In this document: positions 8,070 to 17,506 of the stretch, in pieces
Layout: each line of letters opens with the position of its first letter
How positions within the stretch are numbered: the first letter of the stretch is position 1
DNA from: Sporolituus thermophilus DSM 23256
GTDB lineage: Bacteria > Bacillota > Negativicutes > Sporomusales > Thermosinaceae
Direction of reading: 5' to 3'
DNA length: 64,000 bases
Assembly: GCF_900102435.1 (NCBI RefSeq)
Contig: NZ_FNBU01000002.1
Span: 1 to 64,000 of the forward strand
The notes under the pieces: generated by a model
What the model saw: the letters and a program-made list of their open reading frames with translations, nothing else
Databases searched by the model: none
Told to the model about the DNA's origin: nothing
Translations under genes and position numbers: made by a program

Positions 8070-8519
8070 CTATGTTCCCGTGCTTCCTATTCCTCCTATC
8101 CTGGTAGCTCCTGCTATACGGTCGTTGTCAACCAACATGTATTTATTAAAAATGCCCTGCGCAATACGCGTTCCTTTCGCAATTTGCACCGCTTGCGTCC
8201 CATGATTGAATACTGCGAGGATAATATGTCCTTCGTTGGTTGGATTATTATAATAATCGGCGTCAATAATACCTTGACCATTAATCAGACTTAAACCGTG
8301 CTTGACGGCCAGGCTTGACCGGATATGAATGCTCAAATACTCATCTGGCAGCATATAGGCTTTTAACCCGGTCGGAATAAGCGTAACCGTCTGAGGCGCA
8401 GCAACGACATCCTCCGCGGCTGCGAAATCATAACCGGCACTGGCCGCTGTCTGCCGCCGCGGAAGCACAATGCCTTTGTCAATATAGCTCGATACTATTT
8501 CAAAACCTCTTTGGCGCAT
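8070..8519 (-). CDS. dut: dUTP diphosphatase
   Basis: 149 residues. Hydrolyses dUTP to dUMP, which keeps uracil out of DNA and feeds thymidylate synthesis; active as a trimer. Family motifs are present in order: AGYDFAAAEDV, HIRSSLAVKHGLSL, NGQGIIDADYYN, a GTRIAQGIF strand and the C-terminal arm RIGGIGSTG. The motif-3 sequence DADYYNNPTNEGHI resembles phage/Bacillus YncF-type enzymes more than the E. coli type. It lies 10 nt after the M16 peptidase gene and is closed by a terminator. Confidence 0.93.
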   Translation of the reverse strand: MRQRGFEIVSSYIDKGIVLPRRQTAASAGYDFAAAEDVVAAPQTVTLIPTGLKAYMLPDEYLSIHIRSSLAVKHGLSLINGQGIIDADYYNNPTNEGHIILAVFNHGTQAVQIAKGTRIAQGIFNKYMLVDNDRIAGATRIGGIGSTGT

Positions 8520-8529
8520 GAACTTACTC

Positions 8530-9780
8530 CTAAATTTTTAATTCCGGCAATGCCATTTCTTTTACAGGCCCCAAGGTAGTCAGCGACAACGCGCCGGAAC
8601 CAAACAACCTATTAATGATGTTTCGCAGATCGTCCGCCGTAACTTGGTCAATCTTTTCAACCACTTCATCCAGGGTTATATATTTGCCAAGCGTAATTTC
8701 CATTTTACCAATTCGCGACATGCGGCTACTGGAACTCTCTAGACCTAAAAGCAGGTTGCCTTTAAGCTGTTCTTTGGCCCTAACCAATTCTTCGTCCGAA
8801 ACCCCGTTAGCCTTTAAATCTGCCAGATTTTGCAAAATGATTTCCAGAACTTGCGGCGCATTGGCCGGACGGGTGCCCGCGTAAACAGTAAATAACCCGG
8901 CATCACTGTAATTAGTTTGATAGGAATAGACAGAGTAAGCAAGACCGCGCTCCTCGCGAATTGTTTGAAAGAGTCTTGAGCTAATCCCGCCACCCAAAAT
9001 GTTATTTAAAACATGAACAGCATATATTTCCGGGGCGTCTTGCGGAACACTTGCCGCACTAAGACAAAGGTGAACCTGTTCCGTTTCCTTGGGACACACC
9101 TTACTCACAGGTGTAAATGTAGGCTTATCCAAAATAAGTTGTCGTTTTGTTCCCGTCAAGTGTCCAAGATAACGCTCTGCTAATTCGACCAGTTCGTCAT
9201 GAGCCAGGTTACCGGCCGCAGTAACGACGATGTTATCTGGACGGTAAAAATCATCATAATAGTCAAGTACCCGTCGCTGGTCAAATCTACTAATAGAAGA
9301 CAATGTGCCCAAGATATTACGCCCTAAGGGATGACCAGGCCAAACGTGATCAAGATGCAAATCATGCACTAGTTCGTCGGGTGAGTCCTCGTACATCTTA
9401 ACTTCTTCCAAGACTACTTCGCGTTCGCGCTTAATATCTTCTGGGTCGAATTTAGATGCGAGCAGCATGTCGCTCAGAATGTCAATAGCCAAGTCAAGAT
9501 GACTGTCAATGACTTTGATATAATAACAAGTATATTCTTTGGCGGTAAAGGCGTTAAGCTGGCCGCCTACTGCGTCTACCATTTCAGCGATTTCTTTGGC
9601 TGAACGTTGATGGGTACCTTTAAACATTAAGTGTTCAATAAAATGAGAAATACCATGGTTATCATCTTGTTCATTGCGTGAGCCGGTACCCACCCAGATA
9701 CCGAGCGTAACAGACTTTACGTAAGGAATCGACTCTGATATGACCCTGATGCCGTTGTCTAACAATGTCTTACGGTACAT
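8530..9780 (-). CDS. M16-family zinc peptidase, MlpA/YmxG type
   Basis: 416 residues, a two-domain M16 (pitrilysin/mitochondrial-processing-peptidase) protein. The inverted zinc motif HFIEH lies near residue 50 within SHFIEHLMFKGT, and the third zinc ligand is in the downstream EEVKMYEDSP region. The C-terminal half has the LGGGISSRLFQTIREERGLAYSV-like family block (only parts quoted). The start at 9780 is preferred because GAAGGAG sits 7 nt before that ATG and overlaps the earlier ATG at 9798. The position after rpsO-pnp-ylxY matches Bacillus mlpA (ymxG). Confidence 0.88.
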   Translation of the reverse strand: MYRKTLLDNGIRVISESIPYVKSVTLGIWVGTGSRNEQDDNHGISHFIEHLMFKGTHQRSAKEIAEMVDAVGGQLNAFTAKEYTCYYIKVIDSHLDLAIDILSDMLLASKFDPEDIKREREVVLEEVKMYEDSPDELVHDLHLDHVWPGHPLGRNILGTLSSISRFDQRRVLDYYDDFYRPDNIVVTAAGNLAHDELVELAERYLGHLTGTKRQLILDKPTFTPVSKVCPKETEQVHLCLSAASVPQDAPEIYAVHVLNNILGGGISSRLFQTIREERGLAYSVYSYQTNYSDAGLFTVYAGTRPANAPQVLEIILQNLADLKANGVSDEELVRAKEQLKGNLLLGLESSSSRMSRIGKMEITLGKYITLDEVVEKIDQVTADDLRNIINRLFGSGALSLTTLGPVKEMALPELKI

Positions 9781-9872
9781 ATATAGCTCCTTCTCCATAT
9801 AGTATCTCAGTTAAATTCTGCCGTTTCGGGAAAAATCCTTCCGGTTGCCATTATTATATTTCCCTTAGGCAA

Positions 9873-9908
9873 GAAAAAACAGAGATGTCCAACTAGCGAC
9901 ATCTCTGT
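9873..9908 (-). terminator. Terminator after the amidase gene
   Basis: Perfect 11-bp stem ACAGAGATGTC/GACATCTCTGT with an 8-nt loop and TTTTTTC on the minus strand. Confidence 0.85.
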
Positions 9909-9915
9909 TGGCACT

Positions 9916-10797
9916 TTATTTGCTATTCTTATTAAAATAGCGGACAATCCCGTTATAAATTCCTTGAGCAATGCTGTTGCGATAGGAATCATCCTGGAGC
10001 TTTTTAGCTTCCTGTTCATTGGTGACAAAGCCCATTTCAACCAAAATACTGGGCATCGAGGTATTGCGCAGTACATAGAAGGTGGCAGGCGCCACGCCCT
10101 TGTCTACGGCGTTTGTGGACTCAATTAGCGCGCTTTGCACTTCTAAGGCCAATGACTGCGAACGGCCGCTGGGATAGAAGGTCATCGCGCCGGCGATACG
10201 AGGGTCGGGATTGGAGTTTGAATGAACACTTACAAAAATATCAGCATGATTTGCTTCGGCAATATCCACTCTTGCTTGCAATTCTTCGCCTAAAGAGCTA
10301 CCTTCCGGTGCTACCGTACGGTCTGTACTGCGAGTCATGATGACTTTGGCCCCGGCACGAGCAAGTTTATCCCGAAGTTTTAAGGCCACAGCCAGGTTAT
10401 TATCCGCTTCACGGGTATTAAAAGCAACAGCACCAGGATTGCTACCGCCGTGGCCGGGGTCGACGACAATTACCTTGCCGCGCAGCACGCCTGTATCCTG
10501 TATCGGACCGGAAGAAGACGGCGGCAGAGGAGTAACTTTTATTGGCGAAGTCGAGGCGGGTGCTTCCGCTTTTCCACCATTGAAAATATTTAAGATCGGT
10601 CCCAAGATTTTGTTAAATAATAGGTCAAACAATTTTTCAAACAGGTTAACGCCTTTACCGTCAGTAGGCGCCGTAGAGGCAGTTAGCGTTTTCAATACAT
10701 CATCAACCGGAGCGGCATGCGCACTTTGAACAGGAGCCAAAAGACCTACTACCAGAACACACAGTAAGCAGTATGATATTATCTTTAGATAATTCAC
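9916..10797 (-). CDS. Secreted N-acetylmuramoyl-L-alanine amidase (Amidase_3)
   Basis: 293 residues. Cleaves the bond between MurNAc and the stem peptide. A signal peptide (YLKIISYCLLCVLVVGLLAP, cleavage near AHA-AP) is followed by an amphipathic LF-rich segment (about residues 50-70, ending NIFNGG), a Pro/Ser linker, and the catalytic domain from about residue 105. Zinc ligands are H in DPGHGG, E in TREADNN and H in VSVHSN; the catalytic glutamate is in LVEMGF. No SPOR or cell-wall repeat domain is seen. It resembles CwlD-type enzymes used in spore cortex or cell separation, but the specific role is not shown. Its neighbour GH18 gene is also secreted. Confidence 0.88.
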   Translation of the reverse strand: MNYLKIISYCLLCVLVVGLLAPVQSAHAAPVDDVLKTLTASTAPTDGKGVNLFEKLFDLLFNKILGPILNIFNGGKAEAPASTSPIKVTPLPPSSSGPIQDTGVLRGKVIVVDPGHGGSNPGAVAFNTREADNNLAVALKLRDKLARAGAKVIMTRSTDRTVAPEGSSLGEELQARVDIAEANHADIFVSVHSNSNPDPRIAGAMTFYPSGRSQSLALEVQSALIESTNAVDKGVAPATFYVLRNTSMPSILVEMGFVTNEQEAKKLQDDSYRNSIAQGIYNGIVRYFNKNSK

Positions 10798-10825
10798 GTA
10801 AAACCTCCTAAATATGTTTTAGTGT

Positions 10826-12034
10826 CTATTGTTTTAATAACTTTGCTTTTAAGACCGACCAGTAATTGGGATCTTCATCGCCCAGTTTCCATAGGGCAGC
10901 ACCGGCCAGGTCATACTTGTTAATTAAGTCTAGTTTGTAATGCAGGCTCCGGCTGTTTTCAAACCAGACCTGATGAGCGAGTCCGTCCGCGCCGGTGTAA
11001 GTAAAATGTGGCGATTTAGAAGGTTCGTCCCACTGCAACACGACATTATATCGCTTTACCAGATCCATAACATTAGCGTAAGTCAAGCTTTTAACGCCCT
11101 TGTTCGACCAGTCGTAGCCGTAGGTAGCGATGCCAAGATATAACTTGTGTTTGGGGATAAACTGTAAAGCGTATTGAATGCTCTGTTCCACCCAGCGGAT
11201 ATCGGCAATGGGACCAGCATCACTCCACATACCATGGTTGTCATAGGTCATAATCATAATTTTGTCAGCATACTTACTGAGAGCTGTATAGTCATAAGCG
11301 TAAGCCACGTCTTTCTGTTCATCCTGTTTGGGAAAAACGTCAATGGTAACAAGATAGCCCTGCGGTTTTAACCGAGCCGACAACTCCTTCATAAAAGCAG
11401 TCAAATTTTCACGGTCTTCGGGCGGAACCATTTCAAAATCTATATTTACACCGTCAAGGTTAAATTTTTTGATGTATGCCTCTAGGCTATCAATGGCTTT
11501 GCTACGCAAACTTGGATCGGATAAAACGGTGTGTATGGGAGAGTTAACGGAGTTATCTTGTTTGGCATTATTGACGAGAAGCAGAACCGAAATATTATGA
11601 CGGTGAGCAAAGTCAACCACCGCTGCATGGTCGCGACCGCCCCGGTCGGTTACCGAACCGTCCGCTTGCAGCGTGGCCCAGAAAGGGGCAATAGTTTTCA
11701 CGGCATCGGTATTGGCGGAAAGGGAGTTAAAGGAAGCCTTATCGCCACTCCACCATTCAGCGTAAAAACCGACAATCTCTTTTGCGCCGGGGTGTATCAA
11801 CCCGCTTGGCAGACCGATTTTATCGGCGGCCCGAGAAGCACCGTTAAACAATTTGTCCAGGAACTTACCCAAAAAGAGACCGAGGAGAAGGTCAACCAGA
11901 CCTTGTCCGGAAGAGGACGTCTGCCCTAATAAATCGGCAATAGAAGCAGCTTGTACAGGAGCCAGTGGTACTAACATGGCAAATACAAAACTGGCAAGCA
12001 TCAACCAAGTTATCTGAACTTTATATTTGAACAT
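10826..12034 (-). CDS. Secreted glycoside hydrolase family 18 protein, YaaH-like
   Basis: 402 residues. N-terminal signal peptide ending near VQA-AS, a short Ser/Gly stretch and an LF-rich amphipathic segment (LLLGLFLGKFLDKLFNG), then a GH18 barrel from about residue 85 (IVGFYAEWWSGD). The catalytic motif is DGVNIDFE, with the proton-donor glutamate; MIMTYDNHG and LGIATYGYDW are the other family blocks. Spore proteins such as YaaH/SleL use this fold on cortex glycan. No LysM domains are present, unlike YaaH. It precedes the amidase by 28 nt, so the two may act together on peptidoglycan. Confidence 0.85.
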   Translation of the reverse strand: MFKYKVQITWLMLASFVFAMLVPLAPVQAASIADLLGQTSSSGQGLVDLLLGLFLGKFLDKLFNGASRAADKIGLPSGLIHPGAKEIVGFYAEWWSGDKASFNSLSANTDAVKTIAPFWATLQADGSVTDRGGRDHAAVVDFAHRHNISVLLLVNNAKQDNSVNSPIHTVLSDPSLRSKAIDSLEAYIKKFNLDGVNIDFEMVPPEDRENLTAFMKELSARLKPQGYLVTIDVFPKQDEQKDVAYAYDYTALSKYADKIMIMTYDNHGMWSDAGPIADIRWVEQSIQYALQFIPKHKLYLGIATYGYDWSNKGVKSLTYANVMDLVKRYNVVLQWDEPSKSPHFTYTGADGLAHQVWFENSRSLHYKLDLINKYDLAGAALWKLGDEDPNYWSVLKAKLLKQ

Positions 12035-12113
12035 TTCTCGACCTCCCTTTGTTTACCTGGATATTATGATAACTTTTTATGTAAACATACTACCATATTT
12101 ACGCCATTATAGC

Positions 12114-12145
12114 AATAAAAAAAACAGGCCTAATTCTGCCTGTTT
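12114..12145 (-). terminator. Terminator after the ylxY-like gene
   Basis: AAACAGGC/GCCTGTTT 8-bp stem, 8-nt loop, followed on the minus strand by an uninterrupted run of T. Confidence 0.85.
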
Positions 12146-12148
12146 AAC

Positions 12149-12880
12149 TTATTTGATTATATCTGAAACCGTAGTAATTATATATCCCTTAGCAGTAATT
12201 TCTTTAATAAGAACGGGTAAAGCCTTGGCCGTTACTTCCGTAGGGTGCATAAGGACAATGGCTCCATTATGTATTTTTTTCATTACCCTATTCCTGATTA
12301 CTTCTTCTGATGGTTTTTTCCAGTCAATAGTATCAACACTCCACATTATTGTCGTATATCCCAGCTCGGCTGCCGCACTTAACACAGTATCATTATATTC
12401 TCCGTAAGGAGGGGCATAGAGCGTGGTTTTTATACCTGTCACTTCTTGAATAAGGTTTTCAGTCCGCAAAATCTGTTCCTGATTTTGCCGTTTAGACAAA
12501 CTGTTGGGATGGGGGTGGCTGAAGGAATGGTTGCCCAATTCATGACCGCGTTTAGCCAGTTCTTTGAGCATATCCGGATATCGCTTACCCCAACTTCCCC
12601 CAATAAAAAAGGTTATTTTTATATTATGCTGATCAAAGGTATCCAGCATGGCTGGAAGGAATTCTTCGCCCCAAAAAACGTTGCAAGCAAAGGCGACTTT
12701 TGGTTGGTTTAGGTTGCCATGAAATATTGGCTGCGGCTTCGAAGCACTTATCGTGTTGATAAGCAAAGGTTGCAAGGCGCCTGCCAGCATGGCGACAGTA
12801 AGAAAGACACTCGTTGCCAAAAACATATACCAATTGGGCAAGCGTTTAATAATAATCCATCGCCATTTCAACGGTATCAC
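12149..12880 (-). CDS. YlxY-like polysaccharide deacetylase homologue with degenerate active site
   Basis: 243 residues. An N-terminal membrane anchor (about residues 15-40) and a NodB-fold domain from about residue 57. Motif 2 is kept (NHSFSH), as are WSVDTIDW and LMHP, but motif 1, usually TFDDG, reads FACNVFWG. The catalytic and metal-binding aspartates are therefore replaced by Asn and Val. The usual R-P-P-Y-G reads APPYG, losing the arginine. Position after pnp matches Bacillus ylxY, a family restricted to spore formers. It is probably not an ordinary deacetylase. Confidence 0.8.
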   Translation of the reverse strand: MIPLKWRWIIIKRLPNWYMFLATSVFLTVAMLAGALQPLLINTISASKPQPIFHGNLNQPKVAFACNVFWGEEFLPAMLDTFDQHNIKITFFIGGSWGKRYPDMLKELAKRGHELGNHSFSHPHPNSLSKRQNQEQILRTENLIQEVTGIKTTLYAPPYGEYNDTVLSAAAELGYTTIMWSVDTIDWKKPSEEVIRNRVMKKIHNGAIVLMHPTEVTAKALPVLIKEITAKGYIITTVSDIIK

Positions 12881-12920
12881 CTCTTCCTTACAAGTGTATT
12901 ATCCAACACCTCAATTAATG

Positions 12921-12955
12921 AAAATAAAAAACATAAACCCGAAGAGGTTTATGTT
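12921..12955 (-). terminator. Terminator after pnp
   Basis: 10-bp stem AACATAAACC/GGTTTATGTT, 6-nt loop, then TTTTTTATTTTC on the minus strand. Confidence 0.88.
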
Positions 12956-12993
12956 CTTTCTGGGTGATATATTTTTTGCTGCATTTTGCCGAT

Positions 12994-15093
12994 CTAATCA
13001 TTATTTTTGCTATCGCGCTCAGCCTTGAGAAGTTCTTTACGAGATAGATTTATCCGTCCCTGCCGGTCAATTTCGGTAACCTTTACGAGAATCTCATCGC
13101 CTACTTTCACAACATCCTCTACCTTGTTAACACGCTCGCGCGCTAGTTGCGAGATGTGCACCAACCCTTCCTTGCCTGGCAAAATCTCAACAAAGGCCCC
13201 GAAATTCATCAGGCGGGTAACCTTCCCCATGTAAACGCCACCCACTTCTACGTCGCGTACAAGGTTCTCGATGATACGAACTGCCTTTTTGCCGGCTTCC
13301 ACATCAACAGCGGCGATAAAGACCTTGCCATCATCCTCGATGTCAATCGTAACACCGGTTTCATCAATAATCTTCTTGATCGTTTTTCCACCCGGACCGA
13401 TAACATCACGAATCTTGTCGGGATCAATTTCCATGGTAATAATTCTGGGAGCATAAGGCGATAGTTCGGGTCTAGGTTCTTTGATAACTTCCAACATCTT
13501 ATCTAAGATAAACAACCGGCCGCGGCGAGCCTGTTCCAGAGCGTCAGCCAAAATTTCTTTCGTGATGCCAGAAATTTTAATATCCATTTGAATAGCAGTT
13601 ACACCCTTGGCTGTACCGGCTACTTTGAAGTCCATGTCGCCGAGAGCATCTTCAATTCCCTGGATATCGGTAAGAATGGTGTAATGATCGCCTTCCTTCA
13701 CGAGCCCCATGGCTACGCCGGATACAGGAGCCTTGATCGGCACCCCGGCATCCATGAGGGACAAAGTGCTGCCACATACGCTCCCCATCGAAGTTGAACC
13801 GTTAGATTCCAAGACTTCCGACACCAGCCGGATAGTATACGGGAATTCCGTTTCCGGGGGAATTACCGGTAGCAGTGCCCGTTCTGCCAGCGCCCCATGC
13901 CCGATTTCCCGCCGTCCAGGCCCGCGGGCAGGTCTCGTTTCCCCTACACTAAATGCCGGAAAGTTGTAATGATGCATATAGCGTTTAGACTCTTCGACAC
14001 CAAGCCCATCCAAAATCTGTTCGTCGCCAATAGCCCCTAGAGTTGTTACCGTCAACACCTGCGTTTGGCCGCGTGTAAACAAACCTGAGCCATGTGTCCG
14101 CCGCAGCAAGCCTACTTCACAGCTTATTGGCCGAATTTCATCTAGCTGCCGACCGTCCGGTCTTACTTTGTCGATGGTAATCATTTTCCGGACGATTTCT
14201 TTGAGAACTTTTTGCATAACGTAGGCAATATCCTTGGCGTTGTCCGGATATAACAGTAAAAAGTGCTCGGTCGCTTCGGCCTTCACCTGTTTGATTTGCT
14301 CTTCCCGCGCTAATTTGTCGGGATTGGTAACGGCATTTTTTAGTTTTTCGGTAACATATTCGCGCACGGCGGCATCGATTTCAGGCGGTACTTCATAGAG
14401 AGGAATTTCCCGCTTAGGTTTGCCGACCTCGGCAACTATTTTTTCCTGAAAAGCAACAATCTCCCGGATAATATCATGGCCAAAAGCTATCGCGTCCAAT
14501 ATAACTTTTTCCGGCACTTCGTTGGCACCGGCTTCGACCATCAGTACTGCATCCTTGGTGCCGGCAACGACGAGGTTGAGGTCGCTACGATCTTGTTGTT
14601 CCACCGTAGGGTTGATAACAAACTGCCCGTCAACCCTGCCTACCCGTACGCCGCCAATTGGGCCGTTAAAGGGAATATCGGAAATGGAAAGCGCGCACGA
14701 AGCCCCAATCATGGCCGGAATATCCGGTGGGTTGTCCTGATCCACGGAAAGCACGGTAGCAACTACATGGACATCATTCCGGAATCCTTCAGCGAATAAC
14801 GGTCGAATTGGCCGGTCAATCAAACGACCGGCGAGGATGGCTGCTTCGCTGGGACGTCCTTCACGCTTAATAAATCCGCCCGGTATTTTGCCGACAGAAT
14901 ATAGTCTTTCCTCGTAGTCTACCGTCAAAGGAAAAAAGTCGATGCCTTGCCTGGGCTCTGCAGAAGCGGTAGCTGTCACTAGAACGGCCGTGTCGCCATA
15001 GCGAATTAGGACGGCGCCATTTGCCTGTTTTGCCATTTTGCCCGTTTCTACAACCAGCGCCCTTCCCGCAAGCTGCATCTGAAAAGTTTGCAT
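12994..15093 (-). CDS. pnp: Polynucleotide phosphorylase
   Basis: 699 residues. Phosphorolytic 3'-to-5' exoribonuclease, trimeric, part of RNA degradation complexes. Two RNase PH-like domains flank an all-alpha linker; [11 protein letters not shown] opens the second core and contains phosphate-binding residues. KH (about 555-615, [13 protein letters not shown]) and S1 (about 620-690, [15 protein letters not shown]) RNA-binding domains follow. The length is standard. rpsO-pnp order is the widespread one; a terminator separates rpsO, so part of pnp transcription may start after it. The ~110-nt leader holds a possible long-range AAGTTTA/TAAACTT pairing. Confidence 0.97.
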   Translation of the reverse strand: MQTFQMQLAGRALVVETGKMAKQANGAVLIRYGDTAVLVTATASAEPRQGIDFFPLTVDYEERLYSVGKIPGGFIKREGRPSEAAILAGRLIDRPIRPLFAEGFRNDVHVVATVLSVDQDNPPDIPAMIGASCALSISDIPFNGPIGGVRVGRVDGQFVINPTVEQQDRSDLNLVVAGTKDAVLMVEAGANEVPEKVILDAIAFGHDIIREIVAFQEKIVAEVGKPKREIPLYEVPPEIDAAVREYVTEKLKNAVTNPDKLAREEQIKQVKAEATEHFLLLYPDNAKDIAYVMQKVLKEIVRKMITIDKVRPDGRQLDEIRPISCEVGLLRRTHGSGLFTRGQTQVLTVTTLGAIGDEQILDGLGVEESKRYMHHYNFPAFSVGETRPARGPGRREIGHGALAERALLPVIPPETEFPYTIRLVSEVLESNGSTSMGSVCGSTLSLMDAGVPIKAPVSGVAMGLVKEGDHYTILTDIQGIEDALGDMDFKVAGTAKGVTAIQMDIKISGITKEILADALEQARRGRLFILDKMLEVIKEPRPELSPYAPRIITMEIDPDKIRDVIGPGGKTIKKIIDETGVTIDIEDDGKVFIAAVDVEAGKKAVRIIENLVRDVEVGGVYMGKVTRLMNFGAFVEILPGKEGLVHISQLARERVNKVEDVVKVGDEILVKVTEIDRQGRINLSRKELLKAERDSKNND

Positions 15094-15198
15094 ATTCGGT
15101 TTTCCTCCTCTGAACCCCTTTTCTCTTTACCAAAGTTTAACTGTTCGACATTTTTTTTATTATTCCCTCTTTTATAAGCCGCTAAACTTAAAAAATAA

Positions 15199-15225
15199 GC
15201 AAAAAAGCGGGAAAAACCCGCTTTT
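15199..15225 (-). terminator. Terminator after rpsO
   Basis: AAAAGCGGG-AAAAA-CCCGCTTTT hairpin (plus-strand letters), directly after the rpsO stop, followed on the minus strand by TTTTTTGC. Read-through into pnp is possible. Confidence 0.85.
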
Positions 15226-15227
15226 GT

Positions 15228-15494
15228 TTATTTTCTGAGGTTGAGTTTTTCAATGATGGAACGATAACGCTCAATGTCGTTGTCCCGCAGATAATTCAGC
15301 AAGCCTCTACGTTGACCAACCATCTTTAGAAGGCCACGGCGCGAATGATGGTCTTTTTTGTGCTCTTTGAGATGCTCGGTCAGGTAGTTAATTCGCTCGG
15401 TGAGAATAGCAATCTGCACCTCAGGTGAGCCTGTATCGGCTTCGTGAAGACGGTACTTCTGAATAATCTGCTGTTTTTGTTCCGGCGTCAACAT
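15228..15494 (-). CDS. rpsO: Ribosomal protein uS15
   Basis: 88 residues, normal length. Binds the central domain of 16S rRNA early in 30S assembly. Visible family blocks include [28 protein letters not shown] and the C-terminal [12 protein letters not shown]. Start ATG has AAAGGAGGTGACT before it. A ~125-nt leader with a GTCG...CGAC hairpin (around 15540) separates it from its promoter; S15 often represses its own mRNA by binding there, which is family knowledge and not shown here. Confidence 0.97.
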   Translation of the reverse strand: MLTPEQKQQIIQKYRLHEADTGSPEVQIAILTERINYLTEHLKEHKKDHHSRRGLLKMVGQRRGLLNYLRDNDIERYRSIIEKLNLRK

Positions 15495-15620
15495 ATAGTC
15501 ACCTCCTTTATTTCGCTATCCCCATAGCCAAGACAATCGTCGGAGCTTCGACTATCCTCGCTAAGGTTCTACTCCTATGTACACCAAAGAGATAAGCTCT
15601 CGCATACATAAGTTAATAAA

Positions 15621-15649
15621 ATTTTACCATAAAGTGAGATCCCTGTAAA
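15621..15649 (-). promoter_or_regulatory. Promoter of rpsO
   Basis: Minus strand TTTACA (15644-15649), 17-nt spacer, TAAAAT (15621-15626). It lies immediately behind the ribF stop codon, separating rpsO from the translation operon. Confidence 0.7.
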
Positions 15650-15651
15650 GG

Positions 15652-16587
15652 CTAAACACCAGGAAAGGCTTGATGGTAGGTGCGTGCCATTTGAATATCC
15701 TGGCTGATCTGGCGTTTTAATTCGTCGGCGTTGGCAAAAACCATTTCACCGCGTAAACGTTCCCAAAATGTAACCGTTACGGTTTTGCCATATAAGCTTC
15801 CTTCAAAACCAAAAAGAAATACCTCTACACGCCGATGTTGGCCGTTAAAAGTTGGGTTGCGCCCTACGTTGGCCACGCCATCATAATATATATCCCCAAC
15901 CAAAAGTCGTACGGCATAAACCCCGTCGGCGGGCAGCAACATGCCTTCGGCCGTTTTAATATTTGCTGTGGGGTAGCCTAGAATACGTCCGCGGGCTTCT
16001 CCATGCACCACTTCTCCCGAAAGAAGCGGTGGACGGCCAAGAAACTTCCTGGCTTCAGCCACTTTTCCGGCGGCAATAAGGCTACGAATGTAAGTACTGC
16101 TAACAAGTTTATCATCTATGCACACGGCTTGTTCAATTTGAACGGAAAAACCTGCCTTAGCACCAATTTCTTTGAGTGTTTCCGGAGTACCGGCGCTTTT
16201 ATAGCCAAAAGTATAATTCGGTCCTACGACTATGTGAACAGGAGATAAATGCTTCACTAATAAGTTTACGAACTCATAGGGCGATAATTTTAAAAACGTA
16301 GCTGTAAATGGAATACTAACAAGAAGATCAACACCTAGTTCTTCAATCAACCGAGCCTTGTCTTCCTGCGTTAGTAAGAAGGGTGGACACCGCTCAGGAG
16401 CTACAATTGATAACGGATGGTTGCTGAAAGTAAATACCACACTGCTGCCGCCTGCGACTCTGGCCAATTCCACGGCGCTGCGAATGATCCGCTGATGGCC
16501 AATATGGATTCCGTCAAACGTGCCAAGCGCAATAGCCGTTTTTGAGTAAACTCGACCCAAGTCGCCGATTTGGGTAACAATTTTCAT
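15652..16587 (-). CDS. ribF: Bifunctional riboflavin kinase / FAD synthetase
   Basis: 311 residues. Makes FMN and then FAD. The N-terminal adenylyltransferase domain (about 1-180) has LGTFDGIHIGHQRII, the nucleotidyltransferase GxFDGxHxGH signature, and SSTYIRSLI. The C-terminal kinase domain (about 185-305) has GYPTANI and the YDGVANVGRNPTF block with the catalytic region. It is the last gene of the nusA-infB operon, after truB. Confidence 0.95.
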   Translation of the reverse strand: MKIVTQIGDLGRVYSKTAIALGTFDGIHIGHQRIIRSAVELARVAGGSSVVFTFSNHPLSIVAPERCPPFLLTQEDKARLIEELGVDLLVSIPFTATFLKLSPYEFVNLLVKHLSPVHIVVGPNYTFGYKSAGTPETLKEIGAKAGFSVQIEQAVCIDDKLVSSTYIRSLIAAGKVAEARKFLGRPPLLSGEVVHGEARGRILGYPTANIKTAEGMLLPADGVYAVRLLVGDIYYDGVANVGRNPTFNGQHRRVEVFLFGFEGSLYGKTVTVTFWERLRGEMVFANADELKRQISQDIQMARTYHQAFPGV

Positions 16588-16623
16588 AGTAATCTCCCCG
16601 TGTTTAACCCTAATATGACTAAG

Positions 16624-17502
16624 TTAGTCACCGGAATTAGTGCACACGATTTTAACAGGTCGCAGCGGCGCCCCAGGTCCTTTTTTTTCGCCTATGCCGA
16701 TAAACTGCTTCTGGTCATTATATAATCGCATCATTCCCTGATTACAGCAATCTATCCGGACTGCCTGGCCTTGGACAACAGCTTTGGCTTGCGCCGCCGT
16801 CAGAAAAACAGGCGGAAGATAAGCAACGGCCGAATCGGGCGCCTGTAAGGCCCGTTCTTTTTTCTCAGTAATTTCTTCGAGCGTTAAGGCCTCAGTTAGT
16901 TGAAAATTGCCAACCCGGGTACGGACCAAAAAGGACATCACCGCCGGACAGCCGAGACGACGGCCTATATCAGTGCAGAGCGTCCGGATATAGGTGCCTT
17001 TGGAGCAGTCTACATCGAAATATATTCTTGATTCCTGGACAGTAATAAGCTGAATTTTGTTAATTTTGATCCGGCGCGGTTGACGCTCGACAGTAATGCC
17101 TTGGCGCGCCAAATCATAAAGTTTTTTGCCCCCGATTTTGATTGCCGAGTACATGGGCGGAACTTGCTCAATTTCGCCTGTAAATTCTTGCAAGAGAGCA
17201 TCAAGATCGCTATTAGGCGGCAAGACACATGGAGCAGTACGGATAATATTCCCCGTATCATCGCCCGTATCGGTTTCACGGCCGACAGTCATTTCTACCC
17301 GGTAACTTTTGTCAGCGTCAGCGGTATACTCTATGAGTCGCGTCGCGGCACCGACAAATACAGGAAGTACACCTGCCGCGGCTGGGTCAAGCGTACCGGC
17401 GTGGCCCACGCGTTTTACACCGTAAAGACGACGAACGAAAGCAACAGCATCATGCGAAGTCATTCCAGGCGGTTTCAAAATATTGAGAATGCCTTCGGCC
17501 AT
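16624..17502 (-). CDS. truB: tRNA pseudouridine-55 synthase
   Basis: 292 residues from the preferred start. Makes pseudouridine 55 in the T loop of tRNAs. The catalytic aspartate is in HAGTLDPAAAGVLPV; KPPGMTSHD is the N-terminal family block; a C-terminal PUA-like region follows. The start at 17502 is used because AGGAGTGAG lies 5 nt before it and the nrnA stop is just upstream; the 18 extra residues of the longer frame overlap nrnA. Confidence 0.95.
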   Translation of the reverse strand: MAEGILNILKPPGMTSHDAVAFVRRLYGVKRVGHAGTLDPAAAGVLPVFVGAATRLIEYTADADKSYRVEMTVGRETDTGDDTGNIIRTAPCVLPPNSDLDALLQEFTGEIEQVPPMYSAIKIGGKKLYDLARQGITVERQPRRIKINKIQLITVQESRIYFDVDCSKGTYIRTLCTDIGRRLGCPAVMSFLVRTRVGNFQLTEALTLEEITEKKERALQAPDSAVAYLPPVFLTAAQAKAVVQGQAVRIDCCNQGMMRLYNDQKQFIGIGEKKGPGAPLRPVKIVCTNSGD

Positions 17503-17506
17503 ATTC

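Noticed and set aside
9807-10076. 89-codon minus-strand frame at the end of the amidase gene
   Set aside because: Overlaps the amidase catalytic domain and its terminator, and has no recognisable features or ribosome site.
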